Source of the DNA: Sphingomonas sp. 28-63-12
Lineage (GTDB): Bacteria; Pseudomonadota; Alphaproteobacteria; Sphingomonadales; Sphingomonadaceae
Reading direction: 5' to 3'
Assembly (NCBI GenBank): GCA_002281535.1
Contig: NCGD01000014.1
Span: forward strand, 1-64,000
DNA length: 64,000 nt
Part shown: one piece after another, positions 30,020 to 38,043 of the stretch
Layout: every line of letters begins with the position of its first letter
Position numbering within the stretch: the stretch's first letter is position 1
Made by a program: the position numbers and the translations under genes
Notes under the pieces: generated by a model
Databases searched by the model: none
The model's input: the letters and a program-made list of their open reading frames with translations, nothing else
Told to the model about the DNA's origin: nothing

Positions 30020-30316
30020 TCAGCGCTTGATCGGCGATGCCTCATAAAGTTCAAGCGTCCCCGGCCGAACGGCATAGGCCTTTATCGCTAGCATGAACTC
30101 GCCCGAGCCGGGTTGCAGGAAGTGCAACTGCAGCGCTGCCATGTCGCGCCAGCGCTCGAAGAAGACGAGCGTCAGCGGATCCTCGGCGTCGACATGGACG
30201 CCATGGCTAATACAGCCGCCCTCGGCGCGCGACCGATGGACATGGTCGAGGCTTGCCTGGAACAATGCTTCGAAACTGTCGGGCCTTGCCGTCACGCAGC
30301 CGGTAACGATGATCAT
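30020..30316 (-). CDS. Putative quinol monooxygenase, ABM domain
   Basis: A 98-residue single-domain protein of the antibiotic biosynthesis monooxygenase type, a dimeric ferredoxin-like barrel. Recognisable parts are IIVTGCVTARPDSFEALFQA, VFFERWRDMAALQLHF and the C-terminal strand. Relatives such as YgiN oxidise quinols or simply bind small aromatics. The ATG overlaps the rpoN stop as ATGA, so translation is probably coupled to rpoN. No link of function to sigma-54 is implied by sequence. Confidence 0.82.
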   Translation of the reverse strand: MIIVTGCVTARPDSFEALFQASLDHVHRSRAEGGCISHGVHVDAEDPLTLVFFERWRDMAALQLHFLQPGSGEFMLAIKAYAVRPGTLELYEASPIKR

Positions 30317-31812
30317 GAAGCCCTTTCCAATGTCCTGGCGCGGCGGCGTTGCACGCTGCTGCCTATGCCGAGCGCCTCACGATATTTCGCGACGGTGCGG
30401 CGGGCAATGTCGAAACCCTTGGCCTTCAGCAGATCGACCAACGTGTCGTCCGACAGGATCTTGCTGCCCTCGCCTGCGATCAGCGCCTTGATCGCGCTCT
30501 TCACCGCTTCGGCTGACACCGCATCGCCGCCATCGGCGGACTGGATCGCCGAGGTGAAGAAATATTTGAGCTCATAAAGCCCCCGGTCGCAGCTGAGATA
30601 TTTGTTGCTGGTCACTCGGCTGACCGTCGATTCGTGCATCTCGATCGCGTCGGCAACCTGGCGCAAGGTCATCGGCCGCAGGTGCGCGACGCCCTTAAGG
30701 AAGAACGCCTCCTGCTGTTTTACGATCTCGGTCGCGACCTTGATGATCGTGCGCTGGCGCTGGTCGAGCGCCTTGACCAGCCAGTTGGCGCTGGCGAGCA
30801 TGTCCGACAACCAGACCTTGCTGGTCTTGTCCTGCGCGCCGGTTGACAGCTCGGTGTAATAGCTGCGGTTGACGAGCAGCCGCGGCAGAGTTGCCGCGTT
30901 GATCTCGATCGCCCAGCCGGTCTTGCGGCGCGCGATGAACAGATCGGGCACCACGGCCTGCGCCGCTTCCCCCCCATAGCGACAGCCCGGCTTGGGATCG
31001 TAATCACGCAGTTCGCGGATCATGTCGGCCATGTCCTCGTCATCGACGCCACACAGCCGCTTGAGCCGGCCGAGCTCACCGCGCGCCAGCAGATCGAGAT
31101 TGTCGATCAACCGCGCCATCGCCGGATCATAACGGTCCGCCTCTCTGGCCTGGAGCGCGAGGCATTCGGCGAGGTTGCGCGCGCCGACCCCGGTCGGCTC
31201 GAATGTATGGATGATCGCCAACACCGCCTCGACCCGGGCAAGCGGCACGCCAAGTCGACCGGCAATCTCGAGCAGCGGCACGGTCAGATAGCCGCATTCG
31301 TCGATCTGGTCGATCAAATGCGCAGCGATAAAGGCATCCACGCCGCTCATCACCGGCCCGGCCTGGGCGAGCAGATGATCGGCCAGACTGATATCGGCGG
31401 CGGCAAAACTGTCGAAATCCGGGCCGTCTTCGCTCCCCGAACCGGCTCCGCTGGCGGCATTCATGCCCAGCGAGCCATCCATCCCAGCGCCGTCCGAAAC
31501 GCTGTCATGATGAAAGCTCTCGGCCGCAAAATCGACGTCAAGCGCGGCCTCACCAGCATGGTCGCCACCCATGATCAATTCGTCGGCGCTGGCTGGTTCG
31601 CTTGGCAGCTCGACCACCGCCTCGCGCTCTAGAGTCGGGCCATCATCGTCGGGCGCGGTCGAATCGAGCAACGGATTGCGCTCAATCTCTTCGGCGATGA
31701 AGGCTTCGACCTCAAGGTTGGACAGCGCGAGCAGGCGGATTGCCTGTTGCAGCTGGGGCGTCATCACCAGCGATTGCGACTGACGCAGATCGAGGCGCGG
31801 ACCGAGCGACAT
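30313..31812 (-). CDS. rpoN: RNA polymerase sigma-54 factor
   Basis: Alternative sigma factor for -24/-12 promoters that need AAA+ activators. The 499-residue protein has the glutamine-rich region I (LRQSQSLVMTPQLQQAIRLL), an acidic region II around residues 60-140, the core-binding domain, and the DNA-binding C-terminus with a helix-turn-helix (MTLRQVADAIEMHESTVSRV). The RpoN box is present in the form ARRTVAKYREALGI. It lies downstream of lptB on the same strand with a 118-base gap, the common proteobacterial arrangement. Confidence 0.96.
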   Translation of the reverse strand: MSLGPRLDLRQSQSLVMTPQLQQAIRLLALSNLEVEAFIAEEIERNPLLDSTAPDDDGPTLEREAVVELPSEPASADELIMGGDHAGEAALDVDFAAESFHHDSVSDGAGMDGSLGMNAASGAGSGSEDGPDFDSFAAADISLADHLLAQAGPVMSGVDAFIAAHLIDQIDECGYLTVPLLEIAGRLGVPLARVEAVLAIIHTFEPTGVGARNLAECLALQAREADRYDPAMARLIDNLDLLARGELGRLKRLCGVDDEDMADMIRELRDYDPKPGCRYGGEAAQAVVPDLFIARRKTGWAIEINAATLPRLLVNRSYYTELSTGAQDKTSKVWLSDMLASANWLVKALDQRQRTIIKVATEIVKQQEAFFLKGVAHLRPMTLRQVADAIEMHESTVSRVTSNKYLSCDRGLYELKYFFTSAIQSADGGDAVSAEAVKSAIKALIAGEGSKILSDDTLVDLLKAKGFDIARRTVAKYREALGIGSSVQRRRARTLERAS

Positions 31813-31827
31813 CAGGGAGCGTGCTTC

Positions 31828-31847
31828 ACCCCGGCGCCTACCGGGGT
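31828..31847. other. Hairpin in the lptB-rpoN gap
   Basis: ACCCCGG (31828-31834) pairs with CCGGGGT (31841-31847) across six bases, just upstream of the rpoN start on the minus strand. There is no T-run in the direction of transcription, so I read it as a leader hairpin or processing site, not a terminator. Confidence 0.35.
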
Positions 31848-31930
31848 TTCAGGCCAGCCATCGCACCCTGTTCGCGCGAAATCCCGCGTGTCGCATGGAC
31901 GATGACGGGGGCGGGCAGACCGGTTCATCT

Positions 31931-32719
31931 TTACAGCGAAAAACTTTCGCCCAGATACAGGCGGCGGACATTGGCGTCGGCGACCAGTTCGTCGGGCGAT
32001 CCGGTGAACAGCACGCGACCATCATAGATGATGTAGGCGCGATCGACGATTTCGAGTGTTTCGCGAACATTGTGATCGGTGATCAGCACGCCGATTCCGC
32101 GATTCTTGAGCGCGATGACGAGTTCACGGATATCCGCGATCGAGATCGGATCGATGCCGGCAAAGGGTTCGTCGAGGAGCATGATTGAGGGATCAGCCGC
32201 CAGCGCCCGTGCAATTTCGGCGCGGCGCCGTTCGCCGCCAGACAGTGCCATCGCCGGGGCGTCGCGGAGTCGGGTGAGGCCGAAATCGTCGAGCAGATGA
32301 TCAAGCCGGGCCATCCGTTTGGCGACATCGGGCTCGGACAGCTCAAGCACCGTCAGGATATTCTTTTCGACCGACAGGCCGCGAAAGATCGACGTTTCCT
32401 GGGGGAGATAGCCAAGCCCCAGAATCGCGCGGCGATACATAGGCAAACCGGTGATATCGACGCCGTCGAGCATGATCCGGCCCGAATCAGGCTTCACCAG
32501 CCCCATCACCGAATAGAAGCAAGTCGTCTTGCCGGCCCCGTTCGGCCCGAGCAGCCCGACCACTTCGCCGCGACCGACCGACACCGACACATCCGAGAGC
32601 ACCGGCCGCTTATCATAGGCTTTGGCGATCGAGACGACCGACAGCCCACCTGAAACCCCCGGCGAAACCGGCGGCATCGCGATGGCGGCGGCAGCCGTCA
32701 GGGTGGTTACATCGTCCAT
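31931..32719 (-). CDS. lptB: LPS export ABC transporter ATP-binding protein
   Basis: LptB is the ATPase that with LptFG extracts LPS from the inner membrane and pushes it along the Lpt bridge. The 262-residue protein has Walker A GPNGAGKTTCFYSVMG, Q-loop YLPQETSIFRGL, signature ALSGGERRRAEIARAL, Walker B IMLLDEPFAGIDP and H-loop LITDHNV. The ERRR variant and the neighbours lptA and lptC separate it from LivF-type ATPases. There are about 20 extra residues at the N-terminus before the domain begins. Confidence 0.95.
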   Translation of the reverse strand: MDDVTTLTAAAAIAMPPVSPGVSGGLSVVSIAKAYDKRPVLSDVSVSVGRGEVVGLLGPNGAGKTTCFYSVMGLVKPDSGRIMLDGVDITGLPMYRRAILGLGYLPQETSIFRGLSVEKNILTVLELSEPDVAKRMARLDHLLDDFGLTRLRDAPAMALSGGERRRAEIARALAADPSIMLLDEPFAGIDPISIADIRELVIALKNRGIGVLITDHNVRETLEIVDRAYIIYDGRVLFTGSPDELVADANVRRLYLGESFSL

Positions 32720-32855
32720 AATGCAGCCTCAATGCTTGCAGGAAATGGTTAATGCCAAATTGAAAAAGCGGAATTGGCAAGCTTCGTGCATGCCTATTGC
32801 CCGATCGCTGGCGCCGGGGAAACCCCAACGACGCGCATCCCCCGCACGTTCGAGG

Positions 32856-33395
32856 CTATTTGTCGCGCTTGGGCACCGAGAATCGACCTGTCACCCGGCC
32901 ACCCGAACCGCTGACGCTGCCGGCCTGGCCGGCCACCGCCGCGCCACCGTCCAGATAGGCCTTGCCCGTATCCAGATCGATTCGCAGCCGCCCGCCATTG
33001 ACGGGATTTCCGCCCTGCACCAGCATGACATTGCCCAGCATGATGACTTCGCGGCGCTTGAGATCATAAACTGCGTATTGGCTGCGGGCAGATTGATCAG
33101 GCCGCGAAACCGTGACGCCACCCGAGGCATCAAGCCGCGACACTTGCGGGCTGCCGTCGACGACCTGACCGGTATAGGCGACCGTCATCCGTGCCGCACT
33201 CAAGGTCATTTCCGCCTGGCGCACCGTCACCCCGCCGGACAATATGGCTCGATTCGCCTTGTCCTGCAGTTCGATGTGATCGGCACCGAAATCGATCGGC
33301 GCCGCCGAATCATGCCGAGTTTGGGCGGTGGACGGCCCAGCGATGCCCAGCAATGAACTGGCAAGCAGGGCGGCGGAAAGGCGAAGCGCGTGCAT
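32856..33395 (-). CDS. lptA: LPS transport periplasmic protein LptA
   Basis: LptA forms the periplasmic beta-jellyroll bridge that carries LPS from LptC to LptD. The 179-residue precursor has a signal peptide (LSAALLASSLLGIAGPSTAQ) and an OstA-type domain with the repeating strands PIDFGADHIELQDKANRAI, LSGGVTVRQAEMTLSAARM and AVYDLKRREVIMLGNVMLVQ. It starts 6 bases after lptC. The 136-base gap to lptB holds no other gene and may contain the lptB promoter. Confidence 0.92.
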   Translation of the reverse strand: MHALRLSAALLASSLLGIAGPSTAQTRHDSAAPIDFGADHIELQDKANRAILSGGVTVRQAEMTLSAARMTVAYTGQVVDGSPQVSRLDASGGVTVSRPDQSARSQYAVYDLKRREVIMLGNVMLVQGGNPVNGGRLRIDLDTGKAYLDGGAAVAGQAGSVSGSGGRVTGRFSVPKRDK

Positions 33396-33401
33396 GGACG
33401 C

Positions 33402-34040
33402 CTATCTCGTCCTTCGCGGCACGATCCGCAAGCGGGCATCGCCATCAAGCGTGACGACATGGCTATCGAGATCGGCCGACATGCGTGCAGCGCTGAAGCT
33501 GCCCTGGGGGACCTGGCCGGTCACCGCGCCGCCGCTGCTGAGCTTGCGGGTCTTGAGATCAAGCGTGGCGTCGCGCGTGGTCAGGTCATAGCCATTGGCG
33601 GCTGTGAACCGAATCGGCCCGTCGGCCATCACCTTTTCGCTGGCCATATCGTAGCGGCCCGAATCGGCGCGCAGATGCGAAGGCCCTTCGGCCATCGCCA
33701 TCTCCGCCGACAAGGTGGTAAGCTTGACGACCGGTTCGGCCGAACTTTTCTGGACAGCGGACCCGGCACGCAGCGAAAAGGCCCGGCCCTGTTGATCAGC
33801 ACCGCGATATAACGCCGATTGGATGCGGAGCCGTTCCTTGGCGACCTCAACCTTGTTCTTGTCGAGCAGGAAGCTGACATCGCCACTCATCGTCAGCGGC
33901 GCGGTGACCAGAAAAGCGGTGAGGATCCCGATCATCACCGGCAACGCCACGCGTGACGCCTCGACGACGCGATCGTGCCGGCCGCCCGGTGCCGCCCACA
34001 GCTGTCGCGCTGTCCGCAGACTGGGGGTGTGATCGGCCAT
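33402..34040 (-). CDS. lptC: LPS export system protein LptC
   Basis: LptC is the single-span inner-membrane partner that receives LPS from LptB2FG. The 212-residue protein has one N-terminal membrane helix (VALPVMIGILTAFLVTAPL) and a periplasmic OstA-like domain ending VTLDGDARLRIVPRRTR. ATG 34040 lies 5 bases beyond the stop of the RNase D gene, so rnd, lptC, lptA form one tight run. Sequence conservation of LptC is weak, but position and topology are convincing. Confidence 0.9.
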   Translation of the reverse strand: MADHTPSLRTARQLWAAPGGRHDRVVEASRVALPVMIGILTAFLVTAPLTMSGDVSFLLDKNKVEVAKERLRIQSALYRGADQQGRAFSLRAGSAVQKSSAEPVVKLTTLSAEMAMAEGPSHLRADSGRYDMASEKVMADGPIRFTAANGYDLTTRDATLDLKTRKLSSGGAVTGQVPQGSFSAARMSADLDSHVVTLDGDARLRIVPRRTR

Positions 34041-34045
34041 GACGA

Positions 34046-34666
34046 TCAGATGTGCGCGAAGATGTCGATTTCCGGCCAACCAGCAAGATCGAGCTCGGCG
34101 CGGGCAGGCAGAAAATCGAAGCAGGATTGGGCAAGCGCCATTCGCCCCTCGCGGACCAGCCGCACATCAAGCTCGGCCTTCATGGCGTGCAGATAGCGGA
34201 CATCCGATGCTGCATAATCCTTTTGTGCGTCGGTCAACACCGGTGCGCCCCAATCAGACGATTGCTGCGCCTTGGAAACTTCCTGGCCGAGCAATTCGCG
34301 CACGAGCTCTTTCAGCCCGTGGCGATCGGTATAGGTCCGCACCAGCCGCGAAGCGATCTTGGTGCAATAGACCGGTGCCGCGGTGACGTGCAGATAATGG
34401 CTGATCGCGGCTAGATCGAAGCGGGCGAAATGATAGAGCTTGAGCCGATCGGGATCGGCGAGCAGCGCGCGCAAATTGGGGGCGGCATAATCGCTACCGG
34501 GGGCAAAGCGCACCAGATGCTCGTCCGGGCCGCCATCCGAGAGCTGGACGACACACAAACGATCACGCGGTGTCATCAACCCCATGGTTTCGGTATCGAC
34601 GGCGATCGGTTGGCCGGCCGCGAACACGTCGGGCGGCAGGTCTTCTTCGTGGAGATGAACGGTCAT
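34046..34666 (-). CDS. rnd: Ribonuclease D-like 3'-5' exonuclease
   Basis: A 206-residue DEDDy exonuclease. The acidic motifs are ExoI IAVDTETMGL, ExoII in YHFARFDLAAI and ExoIII YAASDVRYLHAM, with the tyrosine three residues before the aspartate as in RNase D. The protein stops after the catalytic domain: the two HRDC domains of E. coli RNase D are missing, as in many short alphaproteobacterial versions. It probably trims RNA 3' ends. It heads the lptC-lptA run. Confidence 0.88.
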   Translation of the reverse strand: MTVHLHEEDLPPDVFAAGQPIAVDTETMGLMTPRDRLCVVQLSDGGPDEHLVRFAPGSDYAAPNLRALLADPDRLKLYHFARFDLAAISHYLHVTAAPVYCTKIASRLVRTYTDRHGLKELVRELLGQEVSKAQQSSDWGAPVLTDAQKDYAASDVRYLHAMKAELDVRLVREGRMALAQSCFDFLPARAELDLAGWPEIDIFAHI

Positions 34667-34897
34667 GGGTGTCGCCTAGACCCGAACGCGCCGCCGCTCA
34701 ATGCTTTGCATGCAGGTGATCGGGCGCTAATCGTTAGGATGCCGATCGACCGCGCGACGAATTTGTTCGCAGCGAGAGTGGTTTTGAGTTATGCACAAGC
34801 CGTGGCGCAAGCAGAGGAGCGTCCGGAGACCTGCGTTTGTCGTCCGACGCTCGGGTTCTTGCATCAATTACGGGCGAACCGGGAAGACGAACAGGGC
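34667..34897 (+). other. Gene-free leader upstream of the cold-shock gene
   Basis: These 231 bases between rnd (minus strand) and the apparent ATG of the cold-shock gene hold no supported gene. Cold-shock mRNAs often have long structured leaders, so part of it may be a 5' untranslated region; I did not find a convincing promoter pair. Confidence 0.4.
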
Positions 34898-35130
34898 ATG
34901 AGTTTCGATAAAGGGCGCCGCACAAGCGCGATGGTTTTGGCGAAGGCGGTTTCGACAGCGGCTTTGGTGGCGGTGACCGATTCGGTGGTGGCGGGGATCG
35001 CTTCGGCGGCGGTGGCGACCGATTCGGCGGCGGCGGCGGCGGTGATCGCTTCGGCGGTGGTGGCGGTGGATTCCGCAGCGGCGGTGGCGGCGGCTTTGGC
35101 GGCCCCGGTGGCGGTGGCGCCGGGCGTGGC
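34898..35130 (+). other. Out-of-frame N-terminus of the cold-shock protein (apparent frameshift)
   Basis: ATG 34898 opens with MSFDKGRR and then leaves the frame of the cold-shock domains. One extra base near 34921 would give MSFDKGRRHKRDGFGEGGFD and read on into a glycine-rich tail and both cold-shock domains without a stop. In the domain frame there is a TAA at 34909 and no ATG, GTG or TTG until 35131. So the N-terminus is either damaged by a one-base loss, mis-sequenced, or read by frameshifting. The segment includes the GDRFGGG repeats. Confidence 0.6.
34975..35070 (+). repeat. Tandem 21-27 bp repeats encoding GDRFGGG units
   Basis: Four consecutive units start with GAYCGMTTCGG and encode DRFGGGG-type repeats in the frame of the downstream cold-shock domains. 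Unit lengths are 21, 21, 27 and 27 bases. Such repeats can slip during replication, and in protein form they make a flexible RGG-like RNA-binding tail. Confidence 0.75.
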
Positions 35131-35670
35131 ATGCCGCCCCAGGTGGTTGGCGAAGGCACAGGCGTCGTCAAATTTTTCAACGGTCAAAAGGGCTTTGGCT
35201 TCGTCGTTCGCGATGACGGCGGTGAGGATGTGTTCGTGCATATCAGCGCCGTCGAACAGGCCGGCCTGACCGGCCTGGCCGAGGGCCAGCCGCTTGGCTT
35301 CACTTTGGTCGATCGCGGCGGCCGTATTTCGGCAACCGACCTCAAGATCGAGGGCGAACCGCTGCCGGTCGAAGATCGCGGCCCCCCACGGGATCGTGAT
35401 GCGGCACCCGGTGCGCCACGCGGCGGTGCCGGCGGGCCACAGCGTCAGCTAACCGGCGAGAAGGCAACCGGTACGGTTAAATTCTTCAACGCAATGAAGG
35501 GCTTCGGCTTTATTCAGCGCGATGACGGCCAGCCCGATGCGTTTGTGCACATCAGCGCGGTCGAGCGTGCCGGCATGCCGACGCTCAATGAAGGCGACCG
35601 GCTGGAATTCGAGCTCGAGGTCGATCGACGCGGCAAGTTTGCCGCGGTCAATCTGGCGCCGATGCAATAA
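35131..35670 (+). CDS. Double cold-shock-domain protein
   Basis: A 179-residue product, if started at ATG 35131, with two cold-shock domains. The first has TGVVKFFNGQKGFGFVVRDD and EDVFVHISAVE; the second has TGTVKFFNAMKGFGFIQRDD and DAFVHISAVE. They are joined by a proline/glycine-rich linker. Each domain has the RNP1 (KGFGF) and RNP2 (VFVHI) motifs for single-stranded nucleic acid binding. There is no Shine-Dalgarno site before 35131, and a glycine-rich tail continues upstream in frame, so the native start is probably at 34898 across a frameshift. A clear terminator follows. Confidence 0.88.
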   Translation: MPPQVVGEGTGVVKFFNGQKGFGFVVRDDGGEDVFVHISAVEQAGLTGLAEGQPLGFTLVDRGGRISATDLKIEGEPLPVEDRGPPRDRDAAPGAPRGGAGGPQRQLTGEKATGTVKFFNAMKGFGFIQRDDGQPDAFVHISAVERAGMPTLNEGDRLEFELEVDRRGKFAAVNLAPMQ

Positions 35671-35710
35671 GCCGACCGGCAAGCCGATCAGGCTTGTCGC
35701 AAGGATAGCG

Positions 35711-35750
35711 AGACCCGGCGTGCAGCCTGCGCGCCGGGTCTTTCCTTTTT
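35711..35750 (+). terminator. Rho-independent terminator of the cold-shock gene
   Basis: AGACCCGGCG (35711-35720) pairs perfectly with CGCCGGGTCT (35732-35741) around an 11-base loop, followed by TTTCCTTTTT-like sequence through 35750. This is the clearest intrinsic terminator in the window, 40 bases after the stop codon. Confidence 0.85.
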
Positions 35751-35767
35751 CAGGGGACCAACCAGCA

Positions 35768-36310
35768 ATGGCGATCGCGATTCGCCCGGCCACCCAGCAC
35801 GATCTGCCGGCGCTCCACGCGCTGATCGAAAGCGCCTATCGCGGGAAGCACGCCCGCGGCGGCTGGACACATGAGGCCGACCTGCTCGATGGGCAACGCA
35901 CCGATATCGCCGCACTCGCAGAATCTCTTGCCAACCCGAGCCACTGCGTGCTGGTCGCGATCCACGCTGCCGTCGCTGGCGCGGTAGCCGGCTGTGTCGA
36001 GATCACCGACAAGACCGGCGGGCTGGCCTATCTGGGCCTGTTGTCGGTCGCGCCAGAAGGCCAGGCGCAAGGCCTGGGCAAATATCTGATCGCCGAGGCC
36101 GAGGCCGAAGCCATCCGCCGATTCGGCACGACTCGCATGGAATTGACGGTCATTCGCCAGCGGGCCGAGCTGGTCGCCTTTTATGAACGGCGCGGCTATC
36201 GCCTGACCGGCGAGGAACGACCCTTCCCCTATGGCGACACGCGATTCGGCGAGCCGCGGCGGGATGATCTGGTGTTCGTCGTCCTCGCCCGGGATCTGGC
36301 CAAGGCCTGA
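35768..36310 (+). CDS. GNAT family N-acetyltransferase
   Basis: A 180-residue acetyl-CoA-dependent transferase. The GNAT fold is seen in IRPATQHDLPALHALIESAY at the start, the LLSVAPEGQAQGLGKYLIAE motif A, where QGLGK binds the pyrophosphate of acetyl-CoA, and AFYERRGYRLTGEERPFPYG in motif B. ATG 35768 follows AGGGGACC. The substrate is not evident. It lies just after the cold-shock terminator, so it should have its own promoter or rely on leak-through. Confidence 0.88.
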   Translation: MAIAIRPATQHDLPALHALIESAYRGKHARGGWTHEADLLDGQRTDIAALAESLANPSHCVLVAIHAAVAGAVAGCVEITDKTGGLAYLGLLSVAPEGQAQGLGKYLIAEAEAEAIRRFGTTRMELTVIRQRAELVAFYERRGYRLTGEERPFPYGDTRFGEPRRDDLVFVVLARDLAKA

Positions 36311-36381
36311 CGCGCCAGGCGGGCGGGCGGCGAAACGCGGGCCACGCCGCACCGATACCGATTTCACTGCGTCAATTCATG

Positions 36382-36396
36382 TCCGATATTGTCGGA
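36382..36396. promoter_or_regulatory. Inverted repeat upstream of the GlxA-type regulator
   Basis: TCCGA (36382-36386) and TCGGA (36392-36396) flank five bases, about 60 bases before the regulator start. The spacing suits an AraC-type operator half-pair, possibly autoregulatory. Short arms keep confidence low. Confidence 0.35.
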
Positions 36397-36456
36397 TCAA
36401 TGGCATTTGCGTCACCATAGCCCCGTCGTAGACCGCGACGGCGAGAAAGGGACGCC

Positions 36457-37443
36457 GTGACAAGATCAATAGCGATCGGGCTTCTGGGGTTTGACGGCGT
36501 GCAGACGCTCGACCTGACTGGCCCGCTCGACGCCTTTAACGCCGCCAATCAGGCGCGGCCCGGCACCTATACAATCTCGATCCTCACCATTGATGGCAAA
36601 GCCTTTGCCAGCGAAGCGGGCTTGCAGATGGTGCCGCATGGTGCGCTTGCCGAAGCCGGCCCGCTCGATACGCTGATCGTGGCGGGGGGTGAGGGCTTGC
36701 GGCGCCGAAGCGCTGCGGCCGCGATGGCAGAAGCGATTGCCGCTCGGGCGCCGACGCTGCGGCGGATCGTCTCGGTGTGTACGGGAATCTATGGTCTTGC
36801 CCCGACCGGGCTGCTCGACGGGCGGCGTGCGACCACCCACTGGTCGCACGCGCGCGACGTCGCTGCGCGCTTTCCCGAGATTCGACTCGAGCCCGACGCC
36901 ATCTTCATCAAGGATGGCCCCTTCTACACATCAGCCGGCATAACGGCGGCGATTGACCTGTCGCTGGCGCTGATCGAGGAGGATCACGGGCCGAGCCTGG
37001 CGATGGTGGTGGCCCGCGACCTGGTCGTGTATCTCAAGCGATCGGGCGGCCAGCACCAATATTCCGAACCGCTCCGCCTGCAAGCCGCTGGCGGCGAGCG
37101 TTTTGCCGATCTGGCCGACTGGATGATCGACAATCTCGATAATGACCTCTCGGTCGATTCGCTGGCCGCTGTGGTGTCGCTCAGTCCACGCCAGTTCAGT
37201 CGCGCCTTCCGCGAGAGCTTTGGCGTCAGCCCGGCGGCGTATGTCGAGACATTGCGGCTTGATGCCGCCCGCCACCAGATCGCCTCAACCGCGGCGGCGA
37301 TGAAGCAGATTGCCGCCGTCAACGGATTTCGCAGCGACGACAGCTTCAGCCGCGCGTTTGGCCGCCGTTTCGGGCTGACCCCGGCCGAATATCGACGCCA
37401 TTTCAGTCCTCACTTCACTAACACCAAGGGAACCGACCAATGA
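36457..37443 (+). CDS. GlxA family transcriptional regulator (DJ-1/PfpI plus AraC domains)
   Basis: A 328-residue regulator. Residues 1-190 form a DJ-1/PfpI amidotransferase-like sensor with the nucleophile-elbow cysteine in RRIVSVCTGIYGLA; residues 215-320 are an AraC helix-turn-helix pair (LSVDSLAAVVSLSPRQFSRA, then MKQIAAVNGFRSDDSFSRAF). Start is GTG 36457, preceded by AAAGGGA. Relatives control nitrogen-compound catabolism or stress genes. Its stop overlaps the cytochrome P460 start by four bases, so the two are translated together. Confidence 0.9.
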   Translation: MTRSIAIGLLGFDGVQTLDLTGPLDAFNAANQARPGTYTISILTIDGKAFASEAGLQMVPHGALAEAGPLDTLIVAGGEGLRRRSAAAAMAEAIAARAPTLRRIVSVCTGIYGLAPTGLLDGRRATTHWSHARDVAARFPEIRLEPDAIFIKDGPFYTSAGITAAIDLSLALIEEDHGPSLAMVVARDLVVYLKRSGGQHQYSEPLRLQAAGGERFADLADWMIDNLDNDLSVDSLAAVVSLSPRQFSRAFRESFGVSPAAYVETLRLDAARHQIASTAAAMKQIAAVNGFRSDDSFSRAFGRRFGLTPAEYRRHFSPHFTNTKGTDQ

Positions 37444-38021
37444 AGATTGCGCCTCATGCATTGCTGCTCGCGCCGATATTGCTCACGCTTGGCGCCACTG
37501 CAGCCATCCCGCAACCGGCACCGGCCGGCGCGGCACATTACACCCCGTCGGGCGAGCTGATCGTCCCGGCCGACTATCGGGACTGGACCTTCCTGACCTC
37601 TGGTGTCGACATGAACTATAGCGACATGCCATCGGGGATGGACCATCAGATGGTCGACAATGTCTTCGTCGATCCGGCATCGTGGCGGGTTTTCAAGACG
37701 ACGGGCAGCTGGCCCGACGGCACCGTCATGGTGAAGGAAGGGCGCGTCGGATCGACCAAAGGATCAATCAACAAGGCCGGCATCTTCCAAACCGAACAGC
37801 GCTTTGATCTCGAAGTCCATGTCCGCGATTCGACCCGATTCGCTGGAAACTGGGCATTCTTCGTCAATACAGGCGACAAACCGGCCAAGCCGATTCCGGC
37901 CAGTGCCAGCTGCTATGCCTGCCACACAACGCATGGTGCGGTGGATTCCACCTTCGTGCAATTTTACCCGACAGCGCGGCCGATCGCGGTAAAGGCGGGG
38001 ACGTTTGACGCCAGCAGATAA
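37440..38021 (+). CDS. Cytochrome P460 family protein
   Basis: A 193-residue secreted c-type haem protein. The signal peptide is LLLAPILLTLGATAAIPQPA and the haem-attachment motif CYACHTTHGAVDSTFVQFYP is near the C-terminus, typical of P460-type cytochromes. Classical members oxidise hydroxylamine or nitric oxide; many proteobacterial relatives are uncharacterised and lack the cross-linking lysine. It is translationally coupled to the GlxA-type regulator, which suggests a regulated response, perhaps to reactive nitrogen. It converges on the DNA ligase gene. Confidence 0.85.
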   Translation: MKIAPHALLLAPILLTLGATAAIPQPAPAGAAHYTPSGELIVPADYRDWTFLTSGVDMNYSDMPSGMDHQMVDNVFVDPASWRVFKTTGSWPDGTVMVKEGRVGSTKGSINKAGIFQTEQRFDLEVHVRDSTRFAGNWAFFVNTGDKPAKPIPASASCYACHTTHGAVDSTFVQFYPTARPIAVKAGTFDASR

Positions 38022-38043
38022 TAGACCCCGGGCCAGCGCAACG

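Noticed and set aside
32775-32790. Sigma-54 -24/-12-like match (TGGCAA then GTGCA) on the plus strand
   Set aside because: Spacing is right, but no plus-strand gene follows; it faces into lptA from the wrong side, and one match in 64 kb is not unexpected.
34430-35269. Alanine/valine-rich plus-strand frame across the cold-shock N-terminus
   Set aside because: It is the shifted reading of the glycine-rich GGC/GGT codons and lacks any stop only because of base composition.
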